From Siccirubricoccus soli (GTDB lineage Bacteria > Pseudomonadota > Alphaproteobacteria > Acetobacterales > Acetobacteraceae): 40,343 nucleotides of DNA. Under the pieces are notes generated by a model. It worked only from the letters and a program-made list of their open reading frames with translations, was not told where the DNA came from and ran no database searches. Positions 16,901 through 26,231 of this stretch are shown one piece after another. The stretch is taken from NCBI RefSeq assembly GCF_024178315.1, contig NZ_JAMZIK010000024.1, forward strand, positions 1-40,343, given 5' to 3'. The first letter of the stretch is position 1. The number at the start of each line of letters is the position of its first letter. Made by a program: the position numbers and the translations under genes.

Positions 16901-17396
16901 ATGTTCGGTGCGAGGACGGACCTCGAATCATTGCAGAGGCAACTCGCGGAGCTGCGCGACCGGGTGGAGGACATGGCCCGCGGGGTCACCGCCAGCTGCC
17001 ACGAGAACCTCTTCTGGCTGCGCAGGATCCACAACAGCAGCGCCACCTATCCTGGCGAGCATGTGGCGATGACCTTCCTCGCCAATGGCTGCCGCGCCTA
17101 TGTCGATACGCGGCCCCGCGACATCAGCGTACACCTGCTGCATGGCGTTGTGCGGCATGCAGGGCGTGCTGGACCGCTCCCCGCAGCTTCGGCTGCTGAT
17201 CGAATGGGGCACGGCGCAGGATGGCAGCGCGGCCCCGCGCGGCGGGACGGCGGCGATGTTCGCCGGGCGTGGCTACTTGGCCTTCACCGTCGCGCCGGAT
17301 GGTGGGCTGCGCCCCATCACCTGGGATGCCGCCCTGGCGCTGCGGGAGCTGACGAATCTGGTGCTGCTGAAGGCCAATGACCCGCTGCTCGTGTAA
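16901..17396 (+). pseudogene. Hypothetical protein gene interrupted by a frameshift
   Basis: From the ATG at 16901 (AAGGGA site upstream) one frame reads a convincing N-terminus, with a coiled-coil-like LESLQRQLAELRDRVEDMA followed by NLFWLRRIHNSSATYPG and CRAYVDTRPRDISVHLL. After about 17130-17155 that frame turns into Arg/Gly-rich noise. The +1 frame then carries a natural-looking protein (GMQGVLDRSPQLRLLIEWG ... ALRELTNLVLLKAND) ending at 17396. The upstream part of the +1 frame is closed by a stop near 17070. One extra base near GGCGTTGTGC would explain it. It is either a decayed gene, a sequencing error, or possibly a programmed shift. I recognise no family. The repaired product would be about 165 residues. 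Confidence 0.65.
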
Positions 17397-17415
17397 CCGG
17401 GCGTAACGCCGGGTT
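17395..17415 (+). terminator. Possible terminator hairpin after the frameshifted gene
   Basis: A 9-bp stem with one mismatch (17395-17403 with 17407-17415, loop TAA) overlaps the TAA stop codon and is followed by TCTT. It is a modest terminator candidate. Confidence 0.4.
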
Positions 17416-17494
17416 TCTTGCAGTAAGACCGGCTGGTCCCGTGCGGCGGATCGTGGTGTAGCTCACGCTTTCCAGGAAAGGGACGCCCTGTCGC

Positions 17495-17698
17495 ATGATC
17501 GCCCATATCAACGCCAACCGCACGCTTTGGATCGTCGTCGCCGCGGTGGCGTCGGTGGTTTTCGCCTGGCTGCGCTCGAGCTTCGGGATGGGCTACCATT
17601 ATGGCGACCTGATGGCGCTGGCCATGATGGCGCTTGGGATGCTGGTCATCCTGAAGAGCCAGGAGGGCTTCGTGCCGCAGGAGATGCCGGAGGAATGA
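17495..17698 (+). CDS. Small two-helix membrane protein, unknown
   Basis: I recognise no family. The 67-residue product has a hydrophobic helix at about 9-26 (LWIVVAAVASVVFAWL) and a second at about 38-54 (GDLMALAMMALGMLVIL), followed by an acidic tail (PQEMPEE). This is a plausible helical hairpin in the inner membrane. An AGGAAAGGGA stretch lies 10-19 bases before the ATG. It sits alone between the frameshifted gene and the convergent uvrB. Confidence 0.6.
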   Translation: MIAHINANRTLWIVVAAVASVVFAWLRSSFGMGYHYGDLMALAMMALGMLVILKSQEGFVPQEMPEE

Positions 17699-17890
17699 TC
17701 CCCGGCCCCGGGGCGCCGCGCCGCGGGCCCCGGGTGGCGTGACCCGAGGCGGTTGCACGCCGGCCGAGACAGGCTGAAACCGTCCCGGCATCACCGCCGG
17801 GCGGGACCGCTTGGCGCTGAACGCCCCAGCCTGCGCGCCGCAAGCTGTGATTGAGCCGGGCTGCCGGCGGCATGCCGGCCGGGCGCGCGG

Positions 17891-20110
<2,220 letters not shown>

Positions 20111-20188
20111 CGCATCGCCTAGATGGGGCCGCCATGCTGCCATGGGAAGCCATGCAGCGCAGCCCTTTCGGGGCCGGGCGGCCTTTCC

Positions 20189-20629
20189 TCAGGCCAGCGC
20201 CAGCAGCCCGGCCCGAAGCGCATCCGCGCCCAGCCCGGCCAGCGCCGCCTCCACCGCCGCATGGGTCTCCCGCCAGATCGGCAGGGCGGCGGCAAGGCGT
20301 GCCTGGCCCGCCTCGGTCAGCCGCAGCAGTCGGCTGCGACGGTCGGTCGGATCGCCCTCGCTGGCCACCAGCCCGTCGCGCTCCAGCGGCTTCAGCGCCG
20401 CGGTCAGGGTGGTGCGGTCCATCGCCAGCAGCCTGCACAGCGGGGCCATGCGCGCCGGCTCCGGCCGGTTCAGCGCCATCAGCAGGGAGAATTGCCCGTT
20501 GGTCAGGCCGGCGGGCCGCAGCGCCTCGTCGAAGCGGCGGGCCAGCGCCCGCGCGGCGCGCTGCACATGCAGGCAGAGGCAAGTGTCACGCACCTCGATG
20601 GTTGTGGCGAAGGGCACCGGTCTTGACAT
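20189..20629 (-). CDS. MarR family transcriptional regulator
   Basis: A 146-residue winged-helix regulator. The DNA-recognition region reads MDRTTLTAALKPLERDGLV and the wing contains DPTDRRSRLLRLTEAG, both classic MarR features; flanking helices form the dimer. A Cys pair at the N-terminus (TCLCL, about residues 16-20) is a possible thiol/electrophile sensor. The ATG lies only about 5 bases after the -10 box of its promoter, so the mRNA may be leaderless. It is divergent from the DUF1428 / VOC genes, which it probably represses together with itself through the palindrome at 20641-20652. Confidence 0.92.
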   Translation of the reverse strand: MSRPVPFATTIEVRDTCLCLHVQRAARALARRFDEALRPAGLTNGQFSLLMALNRPEPARMAPLCRLLAMDRTTLTAALKPLERDGLVASEGDPTDRRSRLLRLTEAGQARLAAALPIWRETHAAVEAALAGLGADALRAGLLALA

Positions 20630-20651
20630 GGGATAAATATGTTGATATCAA
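20623..20651 (+). promoter_or_regulatory. Promoter for the DUF1428-VOC operon
   Basis: TTGACA (20623-20628) and TATCAA (20646-20651) are separated by 17 bases, giving a start near 20658 and a leader of about 75 bases before the ATG at 20734. The -35 box overlaps the start codon of the MarR gene and the -10 box lies inside the palindromic operator, so MarR binding would block this promoter. Confidence 0.65.
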
Positions 20652-20663
20652 CTATTTTGTCAA
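20634..20663 (-). promoter_or_regulatory. Promoter for the MarR gene
   Basis: On the minus strand TTGACA (20663-20658) and TATTTA (20639-20634) are separated by 18 bases. Transcription would begin within a few bases of the ATG at 20629, with no room for a ribosome site. The operator palindrome fills the spacer. Confidence 0.65.
20641..20652. promoter_or_regulatory. Palindromic MarR-type operator
   Basis: GTTGATATCAAC is a perfect 12-bp palindrome in an AT-rich island of a GC-rich region. It sits in the spacer of the marR promoter and overlaps the -10 box of the opposing promoter. Its position fits autorepression and repression of the divergent operon; binding by this MarR is inferred. Confidence 0.7.
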
Positions 20664-20733
20664 GGCCAGACCCGCTGCCACGGCATGCGCCGCGGCCCCG
20701 GCGAAAGGCCGGCACCACCGGGAGAAGAACGGC

Positions 20734-21099
20734 ATGAGCGGAACGCGGATGGGCTATGTGGACGGCTTCGTCCTCGCGGTGCCTGCGGCGAACAGGGAGG
20801 AATTCCGCCGGCACGCCGCCGCGGCGGCACCGATCTTCAAGGAATTCGGCGCCACCCGAATCGTCGAATGCTGGGGCGATGACGTGCCGGACGGCAAGCT
20901 CACGGATTTCCGCGGCGCGGTGAAGGCGGAGCCGGGCGAGGTGGTGGTCTTCTCCTGGATCGAGTACCCCTCGAAGGAGGTCCGCGACGCCGTCATGCAG
21001 CGGATGATGGCCGACCCGCGCATGAAGGAGATGGGCGAGATGCCCTTCGACGGGAAGCGCATGATCTTCGGTGGCTTCCTGCCGATCGTCGAAGCCTGA
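20734..21099 (+). CDS. DUF1428 family protein
   Basis: A 121-residue cytosolic protein matching the DUF1428 family (alpha+beta-barrel, dimeric): it begins with GYVDGFVLAVP and has WGDDVPDGKLTDF, then the EVVVFSWIEYPSKEVRDAVM segment and a C-terminal FDGKRMIFGGFLPI. Family function is not established. The ATG has a GGAGAAG site. It lies 9 bp upstream of the VOC gene and is under the same putative MarR control, which suggests a detoxification or stress role. Confidence 0.92.
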   Translation: MSGTRMGYVDGFVLAVPAANREEFRRHAAAAAPIFKEFGATRIVECWGDDVPDGKLTDFRGAVKAEPGEVVVFSWIEYPSKEVRDAVMQRMMADPRMKEMGEMPFDGKRMIFGGFLPIVEA

Positions 21100-21108
21100 G
21101 GCCGTCCC

Positions 21109-21894
21109 ATGCCGAACCCCCATGGCGTCTTCATCTGGTATGAGCTGCTGACCAGCGACCCGCAGGCCGCCGCCTCCTTCTACGGCGCGGTGCTGGGCTG
21201 GAAGGCCAAGGTGCCGGAGATTCCCGGCGTGCCAGAGACCGGCTACCGCCTGTTCTCCACCGGAGAGACGGAGGTGGCAGGGCTGATGGCCCTGCCCCCC
21301 GGCGCGGCGGAACAGGGCATGGGCCCTGGCTGGCTCGGCTATGTCGGCGTCGAGGACGTGGATGCGGCGGCGGCCGCCATCCTCGCCGCCGGCGGCGCGC
21401 AGCACATGCCGCCCACGGATATCCCGGGCGTCGGCCGCTTCGCCTTCCTGGCCGATCCGCAGGGCGTGCCCTTCTACGTCATGCGCGGCGCCTCGCCGCA
21501 GGCGAGCACCGCCTTCGACCGGACCCGCCCCGGCCATTGCCACTGGAACGAGCTGACCGCGCCGGACCCCGTGGCAGCACTGGCCTTCTACGGGAAACAA
21601 TTCGGCTGGGAGAGGCAGGGCGCCATGCCCATGGGCTCGCTCGGCGAGTACCAGTTCATTGCGCTGCAGGGGAAGGTGCTGGGCGCGATCATGCCGAAGC
21701 TGCCGGACTCGCCGCGCGCCGCCTGGAATTTCTATTTCGGCGTCGCCGATATCGACGCGGCGGCGAAGGCGGTGACCGGCGCCGGCGGCACCATCCATCA
21801 CGGTCCCGAAGAGGTGCCGGGCGAGCTCTTCATCATCGTCGGCAGCGACCCGCAGGGGGCGGCGTTCGGCCTTGTAGGGCCGCGGCGCGCCTGA
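21109..21894 (+). CDS. VOC family protein with two glyoxalase-like domains
   Basis: A 261-residue protein made of two vicinal-oxygen-chelate modules, about residues 1-125 (FIWYELLTSDPQAAASFYG) and 135-261 (CHWNELTAPDPVAALAFYG). The repeated pattern of aromatic-Asn/Tyr-Glu followed by DP..A..FYG shows an internal duplication. Family members include metal-dependent lyases, dioxygenases and fosfomycin or bleomycin resistance proteins; the substrate is unknown here. It is the second gene of the DUF1428 operon. Confidence 0.92.
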   Translation: MPNPHGVFIWYELLTSDPQAAASFYGAVLGWKAKVPEIPGVPETGYRLFSTGETEVAGLMALPPGAAEQGMGPGWLGYVGVEDVDAAAAAILAAGGAQHMPPTDIPGVGRFAFLADPQGVPFYVMRGASPQASTAFDRTRPGHCHWNELTAPDPVAALAFYGKQFGWERQGAMPMGSLGEYQFIALQGKVLGAIMPKLPDSPRAAWNFYFGVADIDAAAKAVTGAGGTIHHGPEEVPGELFIIVGSDPQGAAFGLVGPRRA

Positions 21895-21920
21895 CGCCGG
21901 GCCGGTTCACCCCGCGGCCC

Positions 21921-21960
21921 TGAACTTCACACTGGGGACCGGTCCGGTCCCCGGTGGGGG
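21921..21960. repeat. Palindromic repeat, second copy of the 6.0-kb hairpin
   Basis: A 10-bp stem with one mismatch (21931-21940 with 21946-21955, loop GGTCC) plus the flanks TGAACTT and GTGGGGG match the block at 6021-6059 with one indel and few changes. It lies at a convergent gene junction and forms the last codons of the glycosyltransferase gene. Confidence 0.8.
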
Positions 21961-23294
21961 GTGGCGGCATTGCCAGCGGGCAAGGCTCCCGAACCCGGGG
22001 CAGCCTTCACCGCGCCGGGCTCCTCCTCCACGCCGCACAGGGCGAGGAAGGCCCGGGCCTTGCCCTCCCAGCCCGCCCGCTGCGCCACCTCCAGCGCCTG
22101 CAGCCGGATCCGCTCGTAGAGCGCCCGGTCGTCGTGCAGCCGGGCCATCGCGCCGGCGATGTCCGCCACCGCATGGCCGTTCACCACCAAGCCGTTCACC
22201 TCGTCCTTCACCGCATCGGTGCTGCCGCCGTCGCGCCCGGCCACCACCGGCAGGCCGCAGCCATTGGCCTCCAGGAACACCAGCCCGAAGCCCTCGGTGT
22301 CGCCATTCGCCAGGCGGCGGTTGGGCATCACGAAGACATCGCCCAGCCGGTAATGCGCCACCAGCTCCTCCTCGCTCACCTCGCCGGCGAAGACCACCTT
22401 GTCCGCCACGCCCATCTCCGCCGCCAGCGCCCGCAGCTCCTCGGCCTGAGCGCCGGTGCCGACCACCAGGTAGCGGCAATCCGGCCGGGTGCGGACCACC
22501 TCGGCGAAGGCGCGGATGCTGTGGTCGATGCCCTTCTTCTCCACCAGCCGGCAGACCGAGACGAAGACGAAGCAGCCTTCCAGCCCGTAGAAACCCATCA
22601 GCGCCGGCTGCCGGGGGCCGGGGGTGAAGCGGCCGGTATCGACCCCGTTCTCGATCAGGCAGAGCCGGCTCCGCGCCGCGCTGCCGAGGAGCTGCTCCAC
22701 CGCCGCCAGGGTGAAGCGGCTGACCACGACGATGGCGTCGCACCGCGCCAGGGTGCGCCGGCCGGTCCGCTGGACGGCATCGGCCTCCGGCGAGGTGGTG
22801 ATCTCCTCGCCATGCACATAGGCGACGAGGCGCAGCCCCGGCAGCCAGCGGAACAGCGCCACCACCCAGCTGCTGGCGAGCAGCTCGCCGATGCAGAGGG
22901 TGCGGCTGCCGCGAGCGACATGGCCGAGGATCGCCGTCGCCACGCGCAGCCGCAGCATGGCGTCCCGGGCGAGGAAGCCCAGCCGGCGGAGCCCGCGCGG
23001 CGGCTGCTCCGCGAGGGTGGTCCGCAGCAGCGCCAGCCGCTGCACCGGGTAGGGCGCCAGCCGGTCATGCTCCCGCCAGCCGATGATCGGCAGCCCGTCC
23101 ACGTAGTTGAGCCGGGAGGCCAGCACGCCGATGCGGCCCCCGGCATGCCGCGCCAGCGCCGCATAGACCGAGGCCGAGCCGCCGCGGATGGGCGGGAAGT
23201 TGTTGGCGATCAGCAGCACCGGCGGCTGTGGCCGGGCTGGCCGCGCCTGGCCCGACGCGGCTGCGGGACCCTCGCCTGTCATCGCGCCGGTCAT
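21927..23294 (-). CDS. Glycosyltransferase family 4 protein
   Basis: A 455-residue GT-B glycosyltransferase. The N-terminal acceptor domain begins at about residue 25 (PVLLIANNFPPIRGGSASVY, the usual GG-rich turn). HGEEITTSPEAD lies in the middle. The C-terminal donor domain carries VCRLVEKKGIDHSIRAFAEV and the E-x7-E region GFGLVFLEANGCGLPVV, then GGSTDAV. It would transfer a sugar from a nucleotide sugar onto a surface polysaccharide or lipid carrier. Its start overlaps the upstream deacetylase stop (ATGA). The last 10 residues (HRGPDRSPV) are encoded by a repeated palindrome, so the original stop was probably earlier. Confidence 0.9.
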   Translation of the reverse strand: MTGAMTGEGPAAASGQARPARPQPPVLLIANNFPPIRGGSASVYAALARHAGGRIGVLASRLNYVDGLPIIGWREHDRLAPYPVQRLALLRTTLAEQPPRGLRRLGFLARDAMLRLRVATAILGHVARGSRTLCIGELLASSWVVALFRWLPGLRLVAYVHGEEITTSPEADAVQRTGRRTLARCDAIVVVSRFTLAAVEQLLGSAARSRLCLIENGVDTGRFTPGPRQPALMGFYGLEGCFVFVSVCRLVEKKGIDHSIRAFAEVVRTRPDCRYLVVGTGAQAEELRALAAEMGVADKVVFAGEVSEEELVAHYRLGDVFVMPNRRLANGDTEGFGLVFLEANGCGLPVVAGRDGGSTDAVKDEVNGLVVNGHAVADIAGAMARLHDDRALYERIRLQALEVAQRAGWEGKARAFLALCGVEEEPGAVKAAPGSGALPAGNAATPHRGPDRSPV

Positions 23295-24394
23295 GCCGCG
23301 GGCGGCCCGAGCAGGGCGGGGATGTCCGCGATCCGGGCGAAGCGGAGGCCCGGCTCCGCCGCCAGATGCGCCAGTATGGCGGAGAGCCGGTCGTAGAAAT
23401 GGTGCAGCTCCGCCCGGCTGCGGACATAGGGGCTGCGCCCGACCATGAGCGAGGAGCTGTGGAAGCTGAGCACCAGCACCGGCACGCCGCGCCGCCGCAG
23501 CCCCTTCACCAGCCGCATCATGGCGCCAAGGTCGTTGCCCTCCGGCGAGAGGGTGATGCGCTCCGCGAAGCGCGTCTGGGCGACGACGGAGGCGATGCGC
23601 AGCGGCAGCCGGCCGGGCTTGGCCAGGGCCGGGTGCAGCGCCCCGGCCAGTCGCCCGCCCCAGCCGACGATGCTGCGGCAGAGCGGCAATTCCAGCAGCG
23701 GGCGGTCACCGCCGAACCAGAAGGGGCGGTAGTCGAACTCGCTGTAGTCCGGCCCGCCATCCGGCGAGAAATCCGTGCGCGGCGCCAGGCTGGTGTCGAT
23801 CCGGAAGCCGAGCTCCTCCAGCAGCGCGGTGGTGTGGCGCGAGAGCCCGTAGCGTCCGGCGCGGTAGATCTCCGGCGCGCAGCCGAATCCGTCGCGGAAG
23901 GCCGCCGACAGGACGCCGAGCTTCTTCGCCTCCAGCGCCGGATCCAGATTGCCGGAATAGGAGAGCGCCGCCGCGGTGCCGCCCTCGAAGGGCGGGGTGA
24001 CCCAGGGGTGGAGCTGCACGCCGACATCGCATTCGCCGCGCGCCAGGTAGCGGCGGAGGATCGCCACCGCTTCCGCATCCTGCAGCACCGGATAGGTCAG
24101 CAGGTAGGTCGGGCGGATACCGTAGGCGCCCGCGATGACCTGCAGGTCCCGGATGCGGTGCATGCAATCGGTGGTGAAGGAGGTGCCCTGAACCGGTGCC
24201 GCCCAGTCGAAATCCTCCTCGGCATCGACGGCAAGGCCGCACAGCACCGTCCCGGGCAGGGGCTGGGCTGGCCTGACATTCCGGAAGAACGCCCCGGCCG
24301 GGCCTGCCGAAGGCCCCGGCGGCGCTGCACCCGCCGGCAGGGCGGAGGCACCGGCCGCGGCGGGGCTTGGCCGGGATGGCGGGGAGAGAAGCAT
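23291..24394 (-). CDS. Polysaccharide deacetylase-like protein (WalW type)
   Basis: The 367-residue protein resembles WalW-like members of the polysaccharide deacetylase superfamily. After a Pro/Ala-rich, low-complexity leader (about 1-45), the NodB-like barrel starts with LAVDAEEDFDW, where DEE-type acids would bind the metal. It continues with GIRPTYLLTYPVL, VGVQLHPWVTPP (metal His) and IYRAGRYG, and ends with LSFHSSSL. It probably removes acyl groups from a surface glycan; the activity is inferred. The start is ATG 24394; a TTG at 24430 is an alternative and no strong ribosome site marks either. It is coupled to the glycosyltransferase by a 4-base overlap. Confidence 0.78.
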   Translation of the reverse strand: MLLSPPSRPSPAAAGASALPAGAAPPGPSAGPAGAFFRNVRPAQPLPGTVLCGLAVDAEEDFDWAAPVQGTSFTTDCMHRIRDLQVIAGAYGIRPTYLLTYPVLQDAEAVAILRRYLARGECDVGVQLHPWVTPPFEGGTAAALSYSGNLDPALEAKKLGVLSAAFRDGFGCAPEIYRAGRYGLSRHTTALLEELGFRIDTSLAPRTDFSPDGGPDYSEFDYRPFWFGGDRPLLELPLCRSIVGWGGRLAGALHPALAKPGRLPLRIASVVAQTRFAERITLSPEGNDLGAMMRLVKGLRRRGVPVLVLSFHSSSLMVGRSPYVRSRAELHHFYDRLSAILAHLAAEPGLRFARIADIPALLGPPAA

Positions 24395-24476
24395 CCCGCA
24401 GGATAGTCCGGCAGCGGAACCGTTGTCCAACCGCCCGGCGCGACAGGACGGGGCGCGCCGGCCCCGCCCCGCTCAT

Positions 24477-24827
24477 TCAGCGCTTGCCGCGCAGCAGCGA
24501 GCCGATCAGCCAGGTGGCGGCCACCGCCACGCCGATCGCCACCAGCGGCCGCGCCCGGGTCGCGTCCCGGATATGGTCGGCGAGGTAGAGGGCAGCGTCC
24601 CGCCCCTCCCGCGCATAGACCCGGGCATTGCCCGCCGCCTCGGAGGCGGCCGGCGCCACCCGCCGCTCCACCAGATCCTCGAGCTGGCCCCAGAGCCGCG
24701 CCAGCTCGCCGCGGGTGTCATCGCTGCGGTCATGCAGCTCCCGCCGCGCCCGGCGGCCATAGCTCTCGGCGCTGTCACGGACGTCATGGGCGCGCTCACG
24801 CAGAGCGGAGAAATAGCCGTCAGCCAT
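24477..24827 (-). CDS. DUF883 (ElaB/YqjD-like) membrane-anchored protein
   Basis: A 116-residue protein: a long charged amphipathic helix (about 1-85, rich in Arg, Glu and Ala), then one C-terminal transmembrane segment (LVAIGVAVAATWLIGSLL) with a basic end (RGKR). This matches YqjD/ElaB proteins, which in E. coli are tail-anchored in the inner membrane and bind stationary-phase ribosomes. The start at 24827 has an AAGGGAG site. It is divergent from the flavoprotein gene, 79 bp away. Confidence 0.85.
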   Translation of the reverse strand: MADGYFSALRERAHDVRDSAESYGRRARRELHDRSDDTRGELARLWGQLEDLVERRVAPAASEAAGNARVYAREGRDAALYLADHIRDATRARPLVAIGVAVAATWLIGSLLRGKR

Positions 24828-24906
24828 GGGTTGGCTCCCTTGTCTCGGTCGCGCGCCATAACGGCGCCGGTGGCCGAAGGTTCGCCTGGCGGCTACAACC
24901 CCCGCC

Positions 24907-26121
24907 ATGCAGGCAGAGCAGGAGCGGCCGGCGGTCGCCGTGGTCGGCGCCGGGCCGGCAGGGCTGATGGCGGCGGAGGTCCTGGCCATGGGCGGCGCCG
25001 CCGTGACGGTGCTGGACCGCATGCCGAGCCCCGGGCGGAAATTCCTCATGGCCGGCCGCGGCGGGCTGAACCTGACGCATTCCGAGCCGCTGGAGCCCTT
25101 CCTCGCCCGCTACGGCGCGGCCCGGCCGCAGCTGGAGCCGCTGATCCGCGCCTTCCCGCCCTCGGCGCTGGTGGCCTGGGCGGAAGGGCTGGGCCAGCCC
25201 TGCTTCACCGGCAGCAGCGGCCGGATCTTCCCGCGGGCGCTGAAGGCCTCCCCGCTGCTGCGGGCCTGGCTGGCGCGGCTGGCCGGGCTGGGGGCGGCGT
25301 TCCGCCTGCGCCATGGCTGGGAGGGCTGGGCGCCGGAGGGCGGCCTCGCCTTCGCCACGCCCGGCGGCCCGGTGGTGCTGCGCCCGGCGGCTGCGGTGCT
25401 GGCGCTGGGCGGCGCCTCCTGGCCGCGGCTGGGGGCGGATGGCGGCTGGGTCGGGAAGCTGCCCGGCGTCACGCCCTTCCGCCCGGCCAATTGCGGCTTC
25501 CGCATCGCCTGGTCGGCGCATCTCCGCGCGCGCTTCGCCGGCACGCCGCTGAAGCGCATCGCCCTCACCTTCCGCGGCCAGGCGGTGCGCGGGGAGGCGG
25601 TGCTGACCGAGACGGGGATCGAGGGCGGCGCCGTCTATGCCCTCTCCGCCCCGCTGCGGGAGGCGATCGCGGCGGCGGGGCCGGTGACGGCGCTGCTCGA
25701 CCTCCGCCCGGATCTGGCGGCCGAGGAGCTGGCGCGGCGGCTGGATGCGCCGCGCGGCGGCGTCTCGCTGGCCAACCATCTGCGCCGGGCGGGGCTGCCG
25801 CCGGTGGCCGCGGCGCTGGTGCAGGACGCGCTGCGGGCCGGGGCCACGGCGCCGCTCTCCGCCCTAGTGAAGGCGCTGCCGCTGCGGCTGGAGGCGCCGA
25901 TGCCGATCGAGCGCGCCATCTCCTCGGCCGGCGGGCTGGGCTGGGCGGCGTTGGATGCGCGGCTGATGCTGCGGGGCCGGCCGGGCGTCTTCGCCGCCGG
26001 GGAGATGCTGGATTGGGAAGCGCCGACCGGCGGCTACCTGCTGCAGGCCTGCTTCGCCACCGGGCGGGCGGCGGGGCAAGGCGCGCTGGACTGGCTGGCC
26101 ACCTCGCCACCGCCGGGCTGA
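24907..26121 (+). CDS. TIGR03862 / HI0933-like FAD-dependent oxidoreductase
   Basis: A 404-residue flavoprotein. The Rossmann FAD motif VVGAGPAGLMAAE is at about 12-24, followed by the family's PSPGRKFLMAGRGGLNLTHSE (41-60). The C-terminus closes the FAD site with GVFAAGEMLDWEAPTGGYLLQACFATG. HI0933-like proteins are widespread, cytosolic, and of unsettled function, with BaiN as one characterised relative. No ribosome site is evident, so the start at 24907 rests on family fit. Confidence 0.92.
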   Translation: MQAEQERPAVAVVGAGPAGLMAAEVLAMGGAAVTVLDRMPSPGRKFLMAGRGGLNLTHSEPLEPFLARYGAARPQLEPLIRAFPPSALVAWAEGLGQPCFTGSSGRIFPRALKASPLLRAWLARLAGLGAAFRLRHGWEGWAPEGGLAFATPGGPVVLRPAAAVLALGGASWPRLGADGGWVGKLPGVTPFRPANCGFRIAWSAHLRARFAGTPLKRIALTFRGQAVRGEAVLTETGIEGGAVYALSAPLREAIAAAGPVTALLDLRPDLAAEELARRLDAPRGGVSLANHLRRAGLPPVAAALVQDALRAGATAPLSALVKALPLRLEAPMPIERAISSAGGLGWAALDARLMLRGRPGVFAAGEMLDWEAPTGGYLLQACFATGRAAGQGALDWLATSPPPG

Positions 26122-26146
26122 AGCTCCCCACCCCGTACCCCGCTGT

Positions 26147-26160
26147 CCTGCCGCGGCAGG
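26147..26160. repeat. CCTGCCGCGGCAGG palindrome (short dispersed repeat)
   Basis: A perfect 14-bp palindrome followed by CTGTGCGAGG, lying between two convergent genes. Related hairpins with the same arm and similar tail occur at 36142-36166, 37088-37112 and around 38945-38977. It may act as a weak bidirectional terminator. Confidence 0.6.
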
Positions 26161-26231
26161 CTGTGCGAGGCGCTGCTCGTCCAGCGACTCCGGGGCCCCC
26201 GCGACGGCGTGCAGCGGCGTCGTGGGAGTGC

